Source: Silene latifolia (Eukaryota > Streptophyta > Magnoliopsida > Caryophyllales > Caryophyllaceae). From it: a stretch of DNA of 64,000 nucleotides. Positions within the stretch are counted from its first letter, which is position 1. Each line of letters begins with the position of its first letter. Of the stretch, positions 35,083-46,314 are shown piece after piece. A program made the position numbers and the translations under genes. The stretch spans positions 201,627,325 to 201,691,324 of the forward strand of contig NC_133536.1 of assembly GCF_048544455.1 (NCBI RefSeq), given 5' to 3'. The notes beneath the pieces were generated by a model that worked only from the letters and a program-made list of their open reading frames with translations, ran no database searches and had not been told where the DNA came from.

Positions 35083-37080
35083 TTGATATTAGCGATTTAA
35101 AAGTTCGTGATCTACACTGAAAAGAAAGAAAAACAAAAACGAAATAAGCAACTCATCGAGGTGATTTAAGTCTATTTAAAAATTCATTTTAACGTGTAGA
35201 CTCTCGCACTTGCATAATTGAGCTCCCTCAAGAATGATACAAGTGATCCCAAGACTCAATTTTCGTAAATTGATAAGCCAACTGTTTAGCTAATTCTTCC
35301 GTAAGAACTCTTGGTCGATAGATTTCTGTAAATCCTATCTATAGTCCACCATAATCACAGGATCGTACCAGTGATCATAGTGTTGAGATAAAATAGGTCA
35401 ATCGGTTCCAACTTACCCGACGTAGAAGGGGTCATATTATGCCTACCGACGAAGAAGGGACTCATTGGAGTTTGACCTATAAAGACCGTTCTCAATTTTT
35501 GTTTATACGAGGAAGATCCCATCAACTAAATTATAATTCATATTAAGTGAACGAATAACTAGCGTCTGCGTGAATGAATTAATTTGGGTGATGGCTTAAA
35601 AAACGTGTGACATGAGAATGTCAAAGAAAACTAACTCGTGACCTCTATATGTGTCAGTTTTCATGCAATAATTAGGTGGTTTGGTTTTTAGGCGGAAAAT
35701 GATGCATACTATCGTTACGATAAAATAAAAAATGAATGCAATACGTAAATAAAAATTCCTAGTGTGGCCTATCCTAGTAAAATAAAACATAAAACAACTT
35801 TGGAATCCACCGTTGGACCCGAGAAGCTTGTCTTGATGTTCCATCTTGATCCAAGTAGCGGGAGTGAGCATCCGATCTCCATCTTTAGTCTTCTCAAAAT
35901 TACAATTAAAATTTACAAAATATAAACCTATTTACATTCTAAATAAAACTGTAATTACAAGGGAAAAATAAAAGGGAGATACGAGATCTCAAAATACAAC
36001 CAAGACCGTGTTCCATCATTACGGTAACACGTTCTACTAAGGCCACACTAAGTTACAACCGTTTGCAAAATAAATAAATAAATACGTAATTAAAAGCATT
36101 CAAAAAATATATAAAAACAAAACGATAAGTAAAATGCATCAACTAAATTAAATTTATTCGTGACATAATTCCGTAATTATGTTAAATTTATCCAAACCAC
36201 CAAAGATAATTAAAATTATGTGACAAAACCGCTTCACCAACTTAATTTTAATTCGTGATAATCCGTTACTTTAAATCGTTTCAAAGTAATTTAATTGTTC
36301 GTGGGTGAACCGTTTCACTATCAAGCGAGAGCATAAATCCGTTTTATGCATAAATGGCCGAAAAAAAACAAACAATTTTTTTTTCTTCTTCTGTACTGCT
36401 GTACGTGAACAGTGCCAGAAAAAAAATTATTTTTTTTTTTTTATAAGGCAGAAAATGCCGAGAGCCTCAAAAGGCCAAAAAAAATCGGCTTAAAACCGTG
36501 AGCAACAAGAGATCAAAACAAAACGGTTTGATAAAACACAATTGCAATTTTAATCTAATCCGTATAGAAATCAAACTACAATTGTTAATCTTCAACATAT
36601 TGCAATAATTATCGGTTAAAATTACAACATGTGAAGAACGATTGAAAACAAGAGATCGAACGATCTAACAAAATGTGTGGCACGCAAATCAATGCAAAAT
36701 CAGAAAACAGGCCGTGACATAAGGCCACACGGTTTTCAAAAATTTTTCGAGACAAAAATTTGTGCCACACGAAATTTTATGCAATCATTTTGATAGATCT
36801 TTTACACATTGCAATGAATATCGATTACAATACAATATGCAAAGATCAAAATGAAAACAAAACAAGTAACAACCATTACCGTGTATACTTGACACGGTTC
36901 CCAAGGCACAAAAAAAACAAAAAAAACGCAGCAATCAAACAATTGCCGAGAGAAAAAAAATATGCCGAGGGAAAAAAAAAATTTCAGCCGAGTGAAAATT
37001 GCATCAAAAAAAAATAATCGATCCATTCCGTTTGATGAAAAACACATAGAAAATTTACGTGGCCTTGCTCTGATACCACT
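35083..37080 (-). other. Copia-2 long 5' leader and primer binding site
   Basis: About 2 kb between the 5' LTR and gag ATG, far longer than the usual 100-300 bases. Rich in A runs and without recognised coding sequence; its right end holds the tRNA-Met primer site complement (37061-37080). It may include packaging signals or an old nested insert. Confidence 0.7.
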
Positions 37081-38059
37081 TGTAGGGTAATATCCGTATA
37101 AAACTCTTTCTTTATAGGATTATAACGCAAATTTTATATGCAATTTATTGTCATAAACGAAATTAACGAAGAACGATTAAGCAATAGAAATAACCTTCGG
37201 TCCTAGTGCAAAATGGCAATGAGAGATCAAAGTAGATCTCCTCCTAAATGTTGCACCCAAGATTGTCCGAGAAATGCCCTTGTGCTAGAGTGAATCCTCT
37301 AATTGCCTTGCAATATTGAGAGGATTGTTTTGTGAGTTTATGTTGGATGAGAGATCCGAATTTCGAGAGGCACTTTCTCAAAACCCTAATTTCTTTTTGC
37401 AAAATGAATGATTAGGTTAAGCAAGAGGAGGAGCTCTCCTTTTGTTCTCCTAATCTCGGTTTGGCCGAGTGGATCAAGGAGGAAATGGGCTTCCATTTTC
37501 TCCTTATGTTTAACTCGTGGTCCGAGGCTAAAATGTATACGACGCGGTGTTTATTATAAACTGTCATCGGTTATCGGATATTAAAACATCAACTAATAAC
37601 ACGGATTAGTTGAGTTATTAATACATGTCCGACAAAGACAATATTGTATAATTATATTCAATATACATTTAATTAAATATAAAACGCTTATATTCAATTT
37701 ACGAATTAACTGCTTAATTCGCTTTAGCCATTTTATTTAATCCGTATTAAATAAAATATCTCAACATCACATTTTGACTAGTTATTAGTCAAATAACTCA
37801 GACTAACTGGTTAGTCAAATTTGGCATCTACATGACTGTATTTTCATACCGTCACATCTCTCAAACGTATCCTATAGGTGTGACTTTTAGGGACCAGTTG
37901 ATCACCGCCATCTGTATGACAATAACGTCAAACTTATCTAGCAAGCCAACCGTTATTGATAAACGTGGACCAACTGATTATAATACACAAGAATACCCTT
38001 TGATCATTTTAGAGATTTATAAGTCCTTGCACTAACTGTAAAGGACACCAGCCCCAACA
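37081..38059 (-). repeat. Copia-2 5' LTR
   Basis: Partner of 26504-27482, next to the primer site. Confidence 0.95.
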
Positions 38060-38064
38060 ATAAT

Positions 38065-38454
38065 AACTATTATCCTAAATCAATTAAGCTAATTAAACAA
38101 AAATTAATTAAAAGGAGATTAAAAAATATCTAATTAACTTCACAAATAATTAAAAAGAAAGGATGAGAAAGAAGGTGGAGGGCAGCGTGGCTGGCGTTGG
38201 TGGACGGCGGTGGAGGGCGGCGCAACAACTTATAAAAAGAAAAACAATAAAGAGAAGAAAAGGAAAAGAAAAAAAAAGGAAAAAGAAGAGAGAAATGACA
38301 TACCTGGGGCGGAGATGGCGGTGGTCGGAAGGAGAGGGGGGTGGCGGTGGTGGTGTTGGTGTCGAATTTAGGGTTAGGTTTGGGAGAAAAACTGATTTGG
38401 GGAAAAATTTTGTGCGATAGAATGACGGGTTGTTTCGTATGTTTTTCAGATTTA
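38065..38454 (-). other. CACTA-1 5' leader
   Basis: Purine-rich on the plus strand, with GGTGGAGGG-type clusters. Read on the minus strand it is pyrimidine-rich, as in plant 5' leaders. A 130-codon open frame at 38150-38542 is compositionally biased and not called. Confidence 0.45.
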
Positions 38455-38960
38455 AGAAAACTCCTGACGGAAAATCCGTCAGGAAAGTCAATATTTTGTT
38501 AACTTTCCTGACGGAAATTCCATCAGGAACTTTCAAAAACACGGGATCCTGACGGAATTTCCGTCAGGAGGTTCCTCTCAATTATATTGGCCAAAAGCCA
38601 ATAATTGAAAGGATAATCCTGGCGGAAAAACCGTCAGGATCCCGTGTTTTTGAAAGTTCCTGAAGGAATTTCCGTTAGGTCTTTATCAATAATAGACTTT
38701 TGGCTGGTTCAGGGGAAGGAACATCTGACGGTATTTTCGTCAGTAATATTGAATAGCTCAAGGATAATTCGTCAAAATCCGTTAGGATGTGATGGCGCTA
38801 TTGCCTTTTTTAATGCGCCAGTAACCTCTGACGTATTCTGACGGAATATCCGTCAGTATTGGATTATTGACGGAATTTCCATCACTATTCCGTCAGTTTC
38901 CCTAATTATTTAACGGCCTGCAAAATCCGTTAGAATTTCCGCCAGTTTCCTGCGTTATTT
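38455..38960. repeat. CACTA-1 subterminal repeat array (right, 5' end)
   Basis: Numerous CTGACGGAAAATCCGTCAGG-type inverted pairs, matching the left array. Predicted binding sites for the TNPA-like protein, close to the tnp2 promoter. Confidence 0.88.
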
Positions 38961-38969
38961 TTTGTAGTG

Positions 38970-39195
38970 TGATCACCCTGTCTCCAAGAGATTTCCTAAG
39001 AAATCTCAGGTATACAAGCAGAGAGGTGGCCATTAAAGCTCAGGATCCAGAGGATTCATGTCTGGAATGCACAAGGGAAAGTACAACTCTGGTATTCAGC
39101 ATGGGAAGAGATCAGCTAATGTTGTTATGGGAGCTGATCAGGGAGATGCTAGTGGTGACACAATTACTCTGACAACACAGTAATTTGAACAACTA
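38970..39195 (+). pseudogene. Copia-1 gag, 3' part
   Basis: Continues the gag frame after CACTA-1 as HPVSKRFPKKSQVYKQRGGH, then meets TAA near 39034. The remainder is decayed up to the protease region. Confidence 0.75.
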
Positions 39196-39492
39196 ATGTA
39201 CAAAGGAAAGGTCACTGGTTACCCTTACTCAGATGATGAAATGGAGGTGAACTTTGCAGGTATGGTCTCACTGAACTGTAATTATGCCTCCACCTCTTTA
39301 CATGAATGGCTCATAGACTCTGGAGCTTCATATCACATGGTGTCGGATCTAAGCATACTGGACAAAGTGATTGAATTAAAACACAAACAAAAAATTAACC
39401 TACCTAATGGGAAAACAACTATTGTTTCTCATATACTAGTACATATAAATTCACTAATGCATTACTCTGAAGTCAGTATTTATTGTTCCTGA
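39196..39492 (+). pseudogene. Copia-1 protease remnant
   Basis: WLIDSGASYHMVSDLSIL is the copia aspartic protease active site (DSGA) followed by NLPNGKTT. The frame ends early at 39490, where the remaining domain is frameshifted. Confidence 0.85.
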
Positions 39493-39677
39493 CCTTAAAC
39501 ATAATTTTATGTCTGTTCAAAAAATAACAAGAGATGAATAATGCTTTGTTGTGTTCTATGCAAACCTATGTGTCATACAGGACTTTCATTCCAAGAGGAT
39601 CAAGGCACTTGGAAGAGAAAGGAAGGGTGTCTACTATCTATTAAATAATGAAAGGGCATCACACCCAAACCTAGCTA

Positions 39678-40727
39678 ATGTGTCCATCATGGTTGAAACA
39701 ACCTGAATTATGTAATGATAAATTAAGTAATGTTTTTTTTAATCAAGGGAATGAGTCAGGGGATATAATTTCCAGTCCTTGTAATGCACCTGACAAACTA
39801 TGTACTGAATTGCCAACTATGAATGATAATGATATTTGGCACTTAACATTAGGTCATGCTTCTGATAATAAGATTAAATTCATATCAACTGTACCACAAT
39901 CTTCATTAAATTGTCACATAATTTGTATCACCTGCTTTATGGCCAAGCAAACAAAATTGCCTTTCCCTTTTAGAAATGAGAAAGCTGCTGGCATCTTTGA
40001 TCTGGTGCACACTGATGTGTGGGGACCCTACAGAAAAGAAATAAAGGGCAAACATAAATATTTTTTTTGTTCTTGTAGATGATCAATCCAGAGCCACTTG
40101 GGTATATCTCATGAGACACAAGTTTGAATCAGCTCAAATTCTGGTACAATTCTACAAATTTATCAAAAGACAATTTGGGAAGCCATTAAAATCCTGAGAT
40201 CTGATAATACCTTGGAACTGACAGAAGGGGACAGTAAGACATTTCTTCTCTCCAAGGGCATCTTCCAACAAACCAGCTGCATTGATATGCCTCAGCAAAA
40301 TGGTGTTGTTGAGAGGAAGCACAAACACCTACTTGAAATCAGTAGGGCAATAAGATTCAGTTCAGGCTTACAACTATCTTTTTGGGGGGATTGTGTACTT
40401 ACAGCCACTTATATTATCAACAGACTACCCACACCCTTAATGATCAATAAAACTTTACAAGAAGTTTTGATCAATAAGATCCCTGATTATTCCAGGCTAA
40501 GGGTCTTTGGTTGTTTGGTTATGGTGTATAATCCAAGCAGAGACAAGGATAAGTTCCAACCAAGGGGTATCCCATGCATTTTCATAGGATATCCTTTATC
40601 TAAAAAAGGTTATAAAGTCTGTGACATTGTTAACAAAACTACATTTGTCTCCAGAGATGTGAAATTCCATGAGGGAGTTTTGCCTTGTAGGATTAAGAAC
40701 TTTCATCAATTCCTCCCTTTACTGTAA
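39678..40727 (+). pseudogene. Copia-1 integrase remnant
   Basis: GAG-pre-integrase finger IWHLTLGHASDN .. CITCFMAKQT, then LVHTDVWGPYR (first catalytic Asp). After a shift at about 40070 it reads DDQSRATWVYLMRHKFESAQ. A stop follows near 40197, then MPQQNGVVERKHKHLLEI (catalytic Glu), INRLPTPLM, LRVFGCLVMVYNP and FIGYPLSKKGYKV. Inactivated by stops and shifts. Confidence 0.9.
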
Positions 40728-40773
40728 TCATGCAATGCTTCACCTCAGTCATCTCCAAGTACAGTTGCTCGAG

Positions 40774-40775
<2 letters not shown>

Positions 40776-40847
<72 letters not shown>
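40776..40847. repeat. (CT)36 microsatellite
   Basis: An uninterrupted 72-bp CT run in the linker between integrase and RT of Copia-1. It adds Ser-Leu dipeptides to one plus frame and Glu-Arg dipeptides to one minus frame. Confidence 0.98.
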
Positions 40848-40850
<3 letters not shown>

Positions 40851-41009
40851 GCTACAACACCAGTTGACTCATCTGGTAACCTTAAACCAGAACTGGAGCA
40901 ACCCCAGGAGCAGACAGAAACTACTACGCCACCTAAACAACCCACCAGACCAAGCAGGAACAGAAAGGCACAAGAGTAGTCTAAGGACAACATTGTAAAT
41001 AATCCTGTC

Positions 41010-42160
41010 ATGGCACCCACAACAGTAGCCAATGTTGTGAAACTACACCTCCATAAACCTTTTGTTGGTCATGCCAGTCTCAACACTACTCCTGTTGATC
41101 CCCTTACTTATCAGGAAGCTATCCAAGATACAAAGTGGATTCAAGCCATGAATCTTGAATTGAAAACACTCCATGACAATAACACCTGGGCACTTACTGA
41201 CTTGCCTAAGAATAGAAAAGTCATAGGATGTAAGTGGATATAAAAAATCAAGTACAATCCAGATGGATCCATAGAAAGGCATAAGGCTAGATTGGTGGTC
41301 CAAGGGTTCAGGTAAATGTATGGCATTGACTATGAGGAAACATTTGCCCCAGTGGCCAAGATGTCAATAGTGAGAGTCTTCTTGCTGTCATAGCAATCAA
41401 CAACTGAGATACTTGTCAAATGGATGTTACAAATGCTTTCATACATGGGGACCTTACATAAGATGTCTATATGAAGATGCCACAAGGATATTGTAATGGC
41501 ACTCTCACTATTCCACGACAGAGGGAGCGTAGACCTCAAGTTGCTGAAGGGAAAGTATGCAAGCTGTTGAAGTCTCCCTATGGCCTTAAACAGGCCCTTA
41601 GGCAATGGTTTTCCAAATTGTCCAATGCTCTTCTTAACTATAGATACAGATAGTCACATGCTGACCATTCTCTTTTCATCAAGCAACGGGATGGACACAC
41701 CACTGTGGTCCTCATTTATGTTGATGATATGGTAATTGCAGGAGACTCTCCCTCTGAAATTCAAGCCCTCAAGCAACATCCCAGCTCATCCTTTCATATG
41801 AGAGATATTGGTGAACTCTCATACTTCCTAGGATTGAAAGTTGAAAGGAGTGAAGCTGGTATATTTGTCTCTCAAAATAAGTACACTCTGGACCTCCTCA
41901 AAACATTTGGGGTGGATAAGTCCAGGGTTTTTCAACTCCCTATGAATCCAGTTATCAAGCTTGAACCAGGGAAGGGAACTCCTCTACCACATCCAGATAT
42001 TTACAGACAACTGGTTGACAAACTCACATATCTCACTATATCCAGACCTGATATTGCCTTCTCTGTACAATTGTTAAGTCAATTTATTCAAACTCCCATA
42101 TCTGATCACATGCAAGCAGCTAGAAGGGTGCTGAAATATTTCAAATCCAGTCCAAGTTAG
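41010..42160 (+). pseudogene. Copia-1 reverse transcriptase remnant
   Basis: YQEAIQDTKWIQAMNLELKT and NNTWALTDLPKNRKVIGCKW start the domain. After a stop in place of the next residue it continues with HKARLVVQGF, YGIDYEETFAPVAKM, SPYGLKQALRQWFSKL, VVLIYVDDMVIAGDS (catalytic YVDD) and the thumb region to SRPDIAFSVQLLSQF and RRVLKYFKSS. Several stops and shifts. Confidence 0.9.
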
Positions 42161-42605
42161 GGGATACTCTTTGCTAGTAGCTCTGCAGCTCATCTCACTG
42201 CCTATTGTGACTTAGATTGGGCATCATATGCCTACAAGAGAAGATCCACCACTGGTTGCTGCATTCTACTTGGCAACTCACCTATTTCTTGGAAATCCAA
42301 GAAACAATCAGTGGTCTCAAGATCCTCTGTTGAGGCAGAATACAGAGCCATGGCCATGACTACTTGTGAATTTTGTGCTAGTTCAACACCTTCAGGACTT
42401 AGGCATTAAGCACCTTGGTCCTGCCCATCTCAAATTTGACAATCAAGCTGCTTTGGCCATTGCAGCAAATCATATCTATCATGAAAGGACCAAACACATA
42501 GAAGTGGATTGTCACTTCATCCGATAAAAGATCAAACAAGGCCTTATGACTACTTCTTACGTCAACATAAAAGAGAAAGTGGCAGATATACTCACTAAAT
42601 GCAAT
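42161..42605 (+). pseudogene. Copia-1 RNase H remnant, truncated
   Basis: [40 protein letters not shown] and a shifted KEKVADILTK can be read. The usual C-terminal residues, purine tract and 3' LTR are missing beyond about 42605. Confidence 0.85.
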
Positions 42606-42954
42606 ATCGTCGGACCACCAATAGTTGTCGGGACCGTGTGGCACTTTGCCAGCAAATCCACGTGTACAAGTTCATTCGTGCATTTCCCTTGTATTACCAA
42701 TTCACCATCAAGACACATGGCCCCGACGTCGCGCCAGCAAGTTCAACCCGAATTTTCCCCCTGTTTCGATGACTGGTGATGCGCATGGATGAATGTCGGT
42801 GCACTGGAATCTGAGACGGTGACGGGTCTACCACCTCTAACGCCACCTACAATATTTATGGCATGCGAGAACATTTTTCGATTCTGGATTTTCTGACATT
42901 TTTCGAAGCACCCATATTCTTCACATACATTCTCGTCCGCACCACAACCTGACA
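42606..42954 (-). other. Unassigned DNA with possible 3' part of a split ORF
   Basis: Not copia-related. On the minus strand an open frame (CGADENVCEEYGCFEKCQKI, then INIVGGVRGGRPVTV) ends at a TGA at 42743. It becomes continuous with an open frame at 46315-46610 when solo LTR-4 is removed. Function unknown. Confidence 0.35.
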
Positions 42955-43424
42955 CCGACTGTGACACCCTCATTCGTTGCGGAAAAGTAAACAGGTAATT
43001 CTAGAATAAAACCGCATGGATATGTTTGTAATAGGTTCATTTGGGTAAAAACCTGTAATTTTTAAAACTTGAACCTGTTATAAAGATATCCAAATTGAAA
43101 GGTGTCAAAACATACAAGGTCTAAATAGAAGTTTCATAACATGACCATCGCTAAAGTCGCGAATAACAAAGTTATACAACCAAATGTAAAGAGGGAGACA
43201 TATGTCCCTAAAATGTATGTGACATAAAAACTCGTATAAGAGTCTCTACAAATAAAACCAAATCTAAGTAAGTCTGAAGGTTACTTTGCTCGCTAGCTCG
43301 TCCATGAACCCCATATAAGCATCACCATACCTGTCGATCGCATTTTATACAAATACGAAAGCCACGGTCAGTGGGGAGTAACTCCGAGTTCTCCCAGCCA
43401 CGAAATGTCATAATTAATATAACA

Positions 43425-43917
43425 CTAGTTTAGATCCCGCGCAATGCATGCGCGGTATATATAGGGATATTATTTTTAGCGTGTTTTAGTTATAGGTTAA
43501 ATCGACACGTTATTAATTTTCATATGTTACGCCTAAGTATTTTGGTTGGAGGAAAAAAAGAAGTAAATGTGTATTAATGATCATTTATAAATTTTCTATA
43601 AAAACATTCATCATATAAGCTAATAATATGAGCTTATAGTTTTATTTTCTACAGGTAATTATGCGCTCAATCATTAGTAATAACTCCAAATAAAAAATTT
43701 ATCAATATATAATTTATGGGTACATCAAATTTATTTTATTTTAATCACTAGTTATATTTAAGAGTTTAATAACAAAATTATACTTTGATGAAAAGAAAAT
43801 ATGATAAAAGGATAATGGTTTAATGGAAGAAAATCAATCTTATTTGTTTTCTTAATTAGGGGAGTGCTTTTGGAGGGAAAATATTTCATAATCCTTATTC
43901 TTTTAGTATAAGGGGGA
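43425..43917 (-). mobile_element. Helitron-2: non-autonomous Helitron, 493 bp
   Basis: On the minus strand it starts TCCCCCTTATACTAAAAG, ends CTAG, and has the hairpin CCGCGC/GCGCGG just before the end (43437-43455). Flanking host bases are A and T, with no duplication. The 3' end resembles that of Helitron-1 (GGATCTAAACTAG against GGTCCTAAACTAG). Confidence 0.75.
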
Positions 43918-46309
43918 TGTAAACATAAGAATATGAATAACACATAGCCTTAGCATATAGATGCTAGACAATCGTGTTTATCATGTGAACAACAATATAA
44001 CAACACATAGTCCTAGCATGTGAATACTAGACCGACTCATACTACACTATCATGTGAATCACATAACATCCAGGAATCCAAACTCTATCAACCATAGTCG
44101 GCTTGCATCTCACCTTCTATGATTCATAGAATCATCAAACAAGAAAGGACAATATATCTAGAGACAGGCATAAGTTCCTAGTACAGTCAATAGTCACTCT
44201 GTAACTCGAGTCTATACCACGAGGTAAGGTAAACACCCTAGTCCTAAACCTGCGCAGACCTAGCGACATGCGGAAAACTACCGCATCCAAGACCCATGAT
44301 AACAACACATGAGTACCCCTAAGGAGTCCACCAAAAGGTTGGCTAGTACTTAAGCTGACTACATACTTCTAAGAGTACGTCAGGAAGTCATACCCTAACT
44401 TGAATATAAACCCACCAAGCTAAGACACAAAGGCTATTAAGCGGTGAACATACACTCGTCAAAGACTATAAGGGCCTATCTATGACGATGGTCTAAGATA
44501 CCAACACCACACAAGACAAGTAGGACACCCACTTAACCATAAGAGGGGCAAAGAGTCCAAACTGGCAACATAAATACTTATACTCAAATCAAGGACTCTA
44601 GGATAGCATCCTTCCTTGTGAAAGACTACAAAAATGTAAATTCAGCTGACAATTCAACAATATCCACAATCTCATTAGTAATCCAAAACTCAGCGAACCG
44701 TTAATCTCATAATTCATGAGAACAAGCTAAATTGGCAACAAGGCAAGAAGACTCAAGTATAAGGCAACCAATTCATCCAACAACCTACATATGAAAAGAC
44801 AATCATACTCAAAGACAAATCCTCGACCCTAGTCCCGCGACGGGTCATCGGTCAAATCGAGGCTGACCGGTTTAAACCTAGCTTGACCAAACTCATTTGG
44901 TCAAATTGGCCCAGCTCAGAGTCTTGGCCTACTTTGGCCCAAATCACAAAATTCATCACAATATCATTCTAGATCATGCCATTTCCAATTTCTATCATGT
45001 GAAAAACTATCAACATAAGGAAATATATTCCAACTTACAAAATATCCAATTCAATTAAATTCTCGCATAATAATGATTACCCACATGCCAAAAATACCAA
45101 AATACATAAATACGCAAACAAAAGACCCACAACATCAAACAATAGACCCAAGACCCGACCCACACAACGGGCCATAAACCGGGTCAGACCGGGCCTGAAC
45201 CGGGCTGTTTTGGTTTGGTTCTCTCGGTCAACACAAGTCTCCATTTGCGATTTGTTCCAACATCAATACAACATCCCTTTCAAGCAACATTCAACAATAT
45301 TCATTCCGTTTCAACACTTAAACATGTGAAAAACAACATATTTAACAAACTTTAACAACAACAATTCATGTGAAAATTAAAGTTAACATGTTATTAATCA
45401 CATAAGCATCCAACACATCATAAACAACACTAATGTGACATTATTTCGTCGAGTAACTCGGAATTGTTACCTTAAGCTAGAAAGAGCGCAAAATAAATTT
45501 GAGAAATATCCTATAGACCGAAATTATGCATCATCTTCCACAATATATGAATCTCCTAACTTATCTTCATATTCTTCACCTATAAGAATAACAAAAACAC
45601 ATAAATTAGTCCTAAATTCGAAACCCTACAAAGATAAGACCCGAAACGAAATTGGGGGAAATGAAAATAAAGCTTACTAGTAGATGAGGATTGAAGAGAG
45701 GATTCCAAATATATAAGTTTTATGCAAATTGGTGGAGAAATGAAGGATTTATGGTGGTTTTAGGGATTGTAAATTTGTAAGGAGGATTTTTGGTAGGTTT
45801 TTGGTGTTTGAGAGAAGGAGGAGATAGATTGAGAATGGAGGAAATGAAAATTGAAAGAGGAGACAAATGGAGGGAGATGGGCGGTCCATATGGCATGGGG
45901 AGGTTGGTCAATTGTTTACGTTTTGGGTTTGCTTCGACGGTAATTAGAAATATTCGTCGAACGCGATTTCCGAGAATATTAAAGTTCTTAAACACGATTT
46001 TACTAAAAGATTAAGTACTCATATACCCAACATCCAAACTCGTTTAGCCAACGACCGTAAGAAATGGGAAAATCCCAATATTACGACTTTTATCAGAAAT
46101 CTATTTTATCAAAGTAAAAGGTTTAAATATAGTTTAAATTACTTTTAAACATTTCTAAACTATCAAAAGTGATTACATTACTTCAAACTAAAATAAAATT
46201 ATATTTTATCAAATTATTATTATTTCAAATAAATTAATATTAAATTAAAATGGATTAAAATATTACTTTTAAAATATAATAAAGGTCTTCAAATTTACGG
46301 GGTGTTACA
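43918..46309. other. Remainder of solo LTR-4, no gene
   Basis: Low coding potential. Repeated CACATAGCCTTAGCATATAG / CACATAGTCCTAGCATGTG blocks occur near 43943-44035. Confidence 0.5.
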
Positions 46310-46314
46310 CCGAC

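Larger units (their letters stand above)
26504..38059 (-). mobile_element. Copia-2: Ty1-copia retrotransposon, minus strand
   Basis: LTRs 26504-27482 and 37081-38059 (979 bp each) differ at only a handful of positions. The target duplication ATAAT is at 26499-26503 and 38060-38064. The complement of TGGTATCAGAGCAAGGCC before the right LTR is the primer site, and AGTGGGAGCT beside the left LTR is the polypurine tract, giving minus orientation. gag, protease, integrase, RT and RNase H can all be read in the copia order. A solo LTR (29528-32235) splits the RT. The near-identical LTRs make it a young insertion into CACTA-1. Confidence 0.95.
5232..38969 (-). mobile_element. CACTA-1: En/Spm transposon, 33.7 kb with nested retrotransposons
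   Basis: Begins CACTACAAAA and ends with its complement TTTTGTAGTG, has a TGA target duplication, and has matching arrays of TGACGGAAATTCCGTCA-type motifs at both ends. It carries tnp2 and TNPA-like transposase genes, both on the minus strand, so the 5' end is at the right. Gypsy-B, Gypsy-A and Copia-2 are nested in it; without them and their duplications it is about 7.85 kb, a normal autonomous size. Stops and frameshifts in tnp2 make it inactive now. Confidence 0.93.
247..42605 (+). mobile_element. Copia-1: Ty1-copia retrotransposon, split by nested inserts and 3'-truncated
   Basis: This is the outermost element of the nest. gag is at 4294-5231, and the rest of gag, protease, integrase, reverse transcriptase and RNase H follow at 38970-42605, all on the plus strand in the copia order (integrase before RT). 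The two halves are separated by CACTA-1, whose excision restores the gag reading frame past the zinc knuckle. The 5' LTR is inferred from a TGTTGGATAAC start at 247 and a primer-site-like sequence at 4113. No 3' LTR is seen: homology stops inside the C-terminal RNase H region near 42605. The coding part is certain; the left boundary is an inference. Confidence 0.8.
42960..46309 (-). mobile_element. Solo LTR-4, about 3.35 kb, with Helitron-2 inside
   Basis: Plus-strand ends TGTGACACCC and ACGGGGTGTTACA, flanked by CCGAC at 42955-42959 and 46310-46314. The right end, read on the minus strand, is TGTAACACCCCG, a typical gypsy LTR start. No gag, pol or primer site is seen. It contains Helitron-2 at 43425-43917. 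Confidence 0.82.

Noticed and set aside
38150-38542. 130-codon minus-strand ORF near the CACTA-1 5' end
   Set aside because: Pro- and Phe-rich frame from a purine/pyrimidine-biased leader running into the subterminal repeats; no homology recognised.
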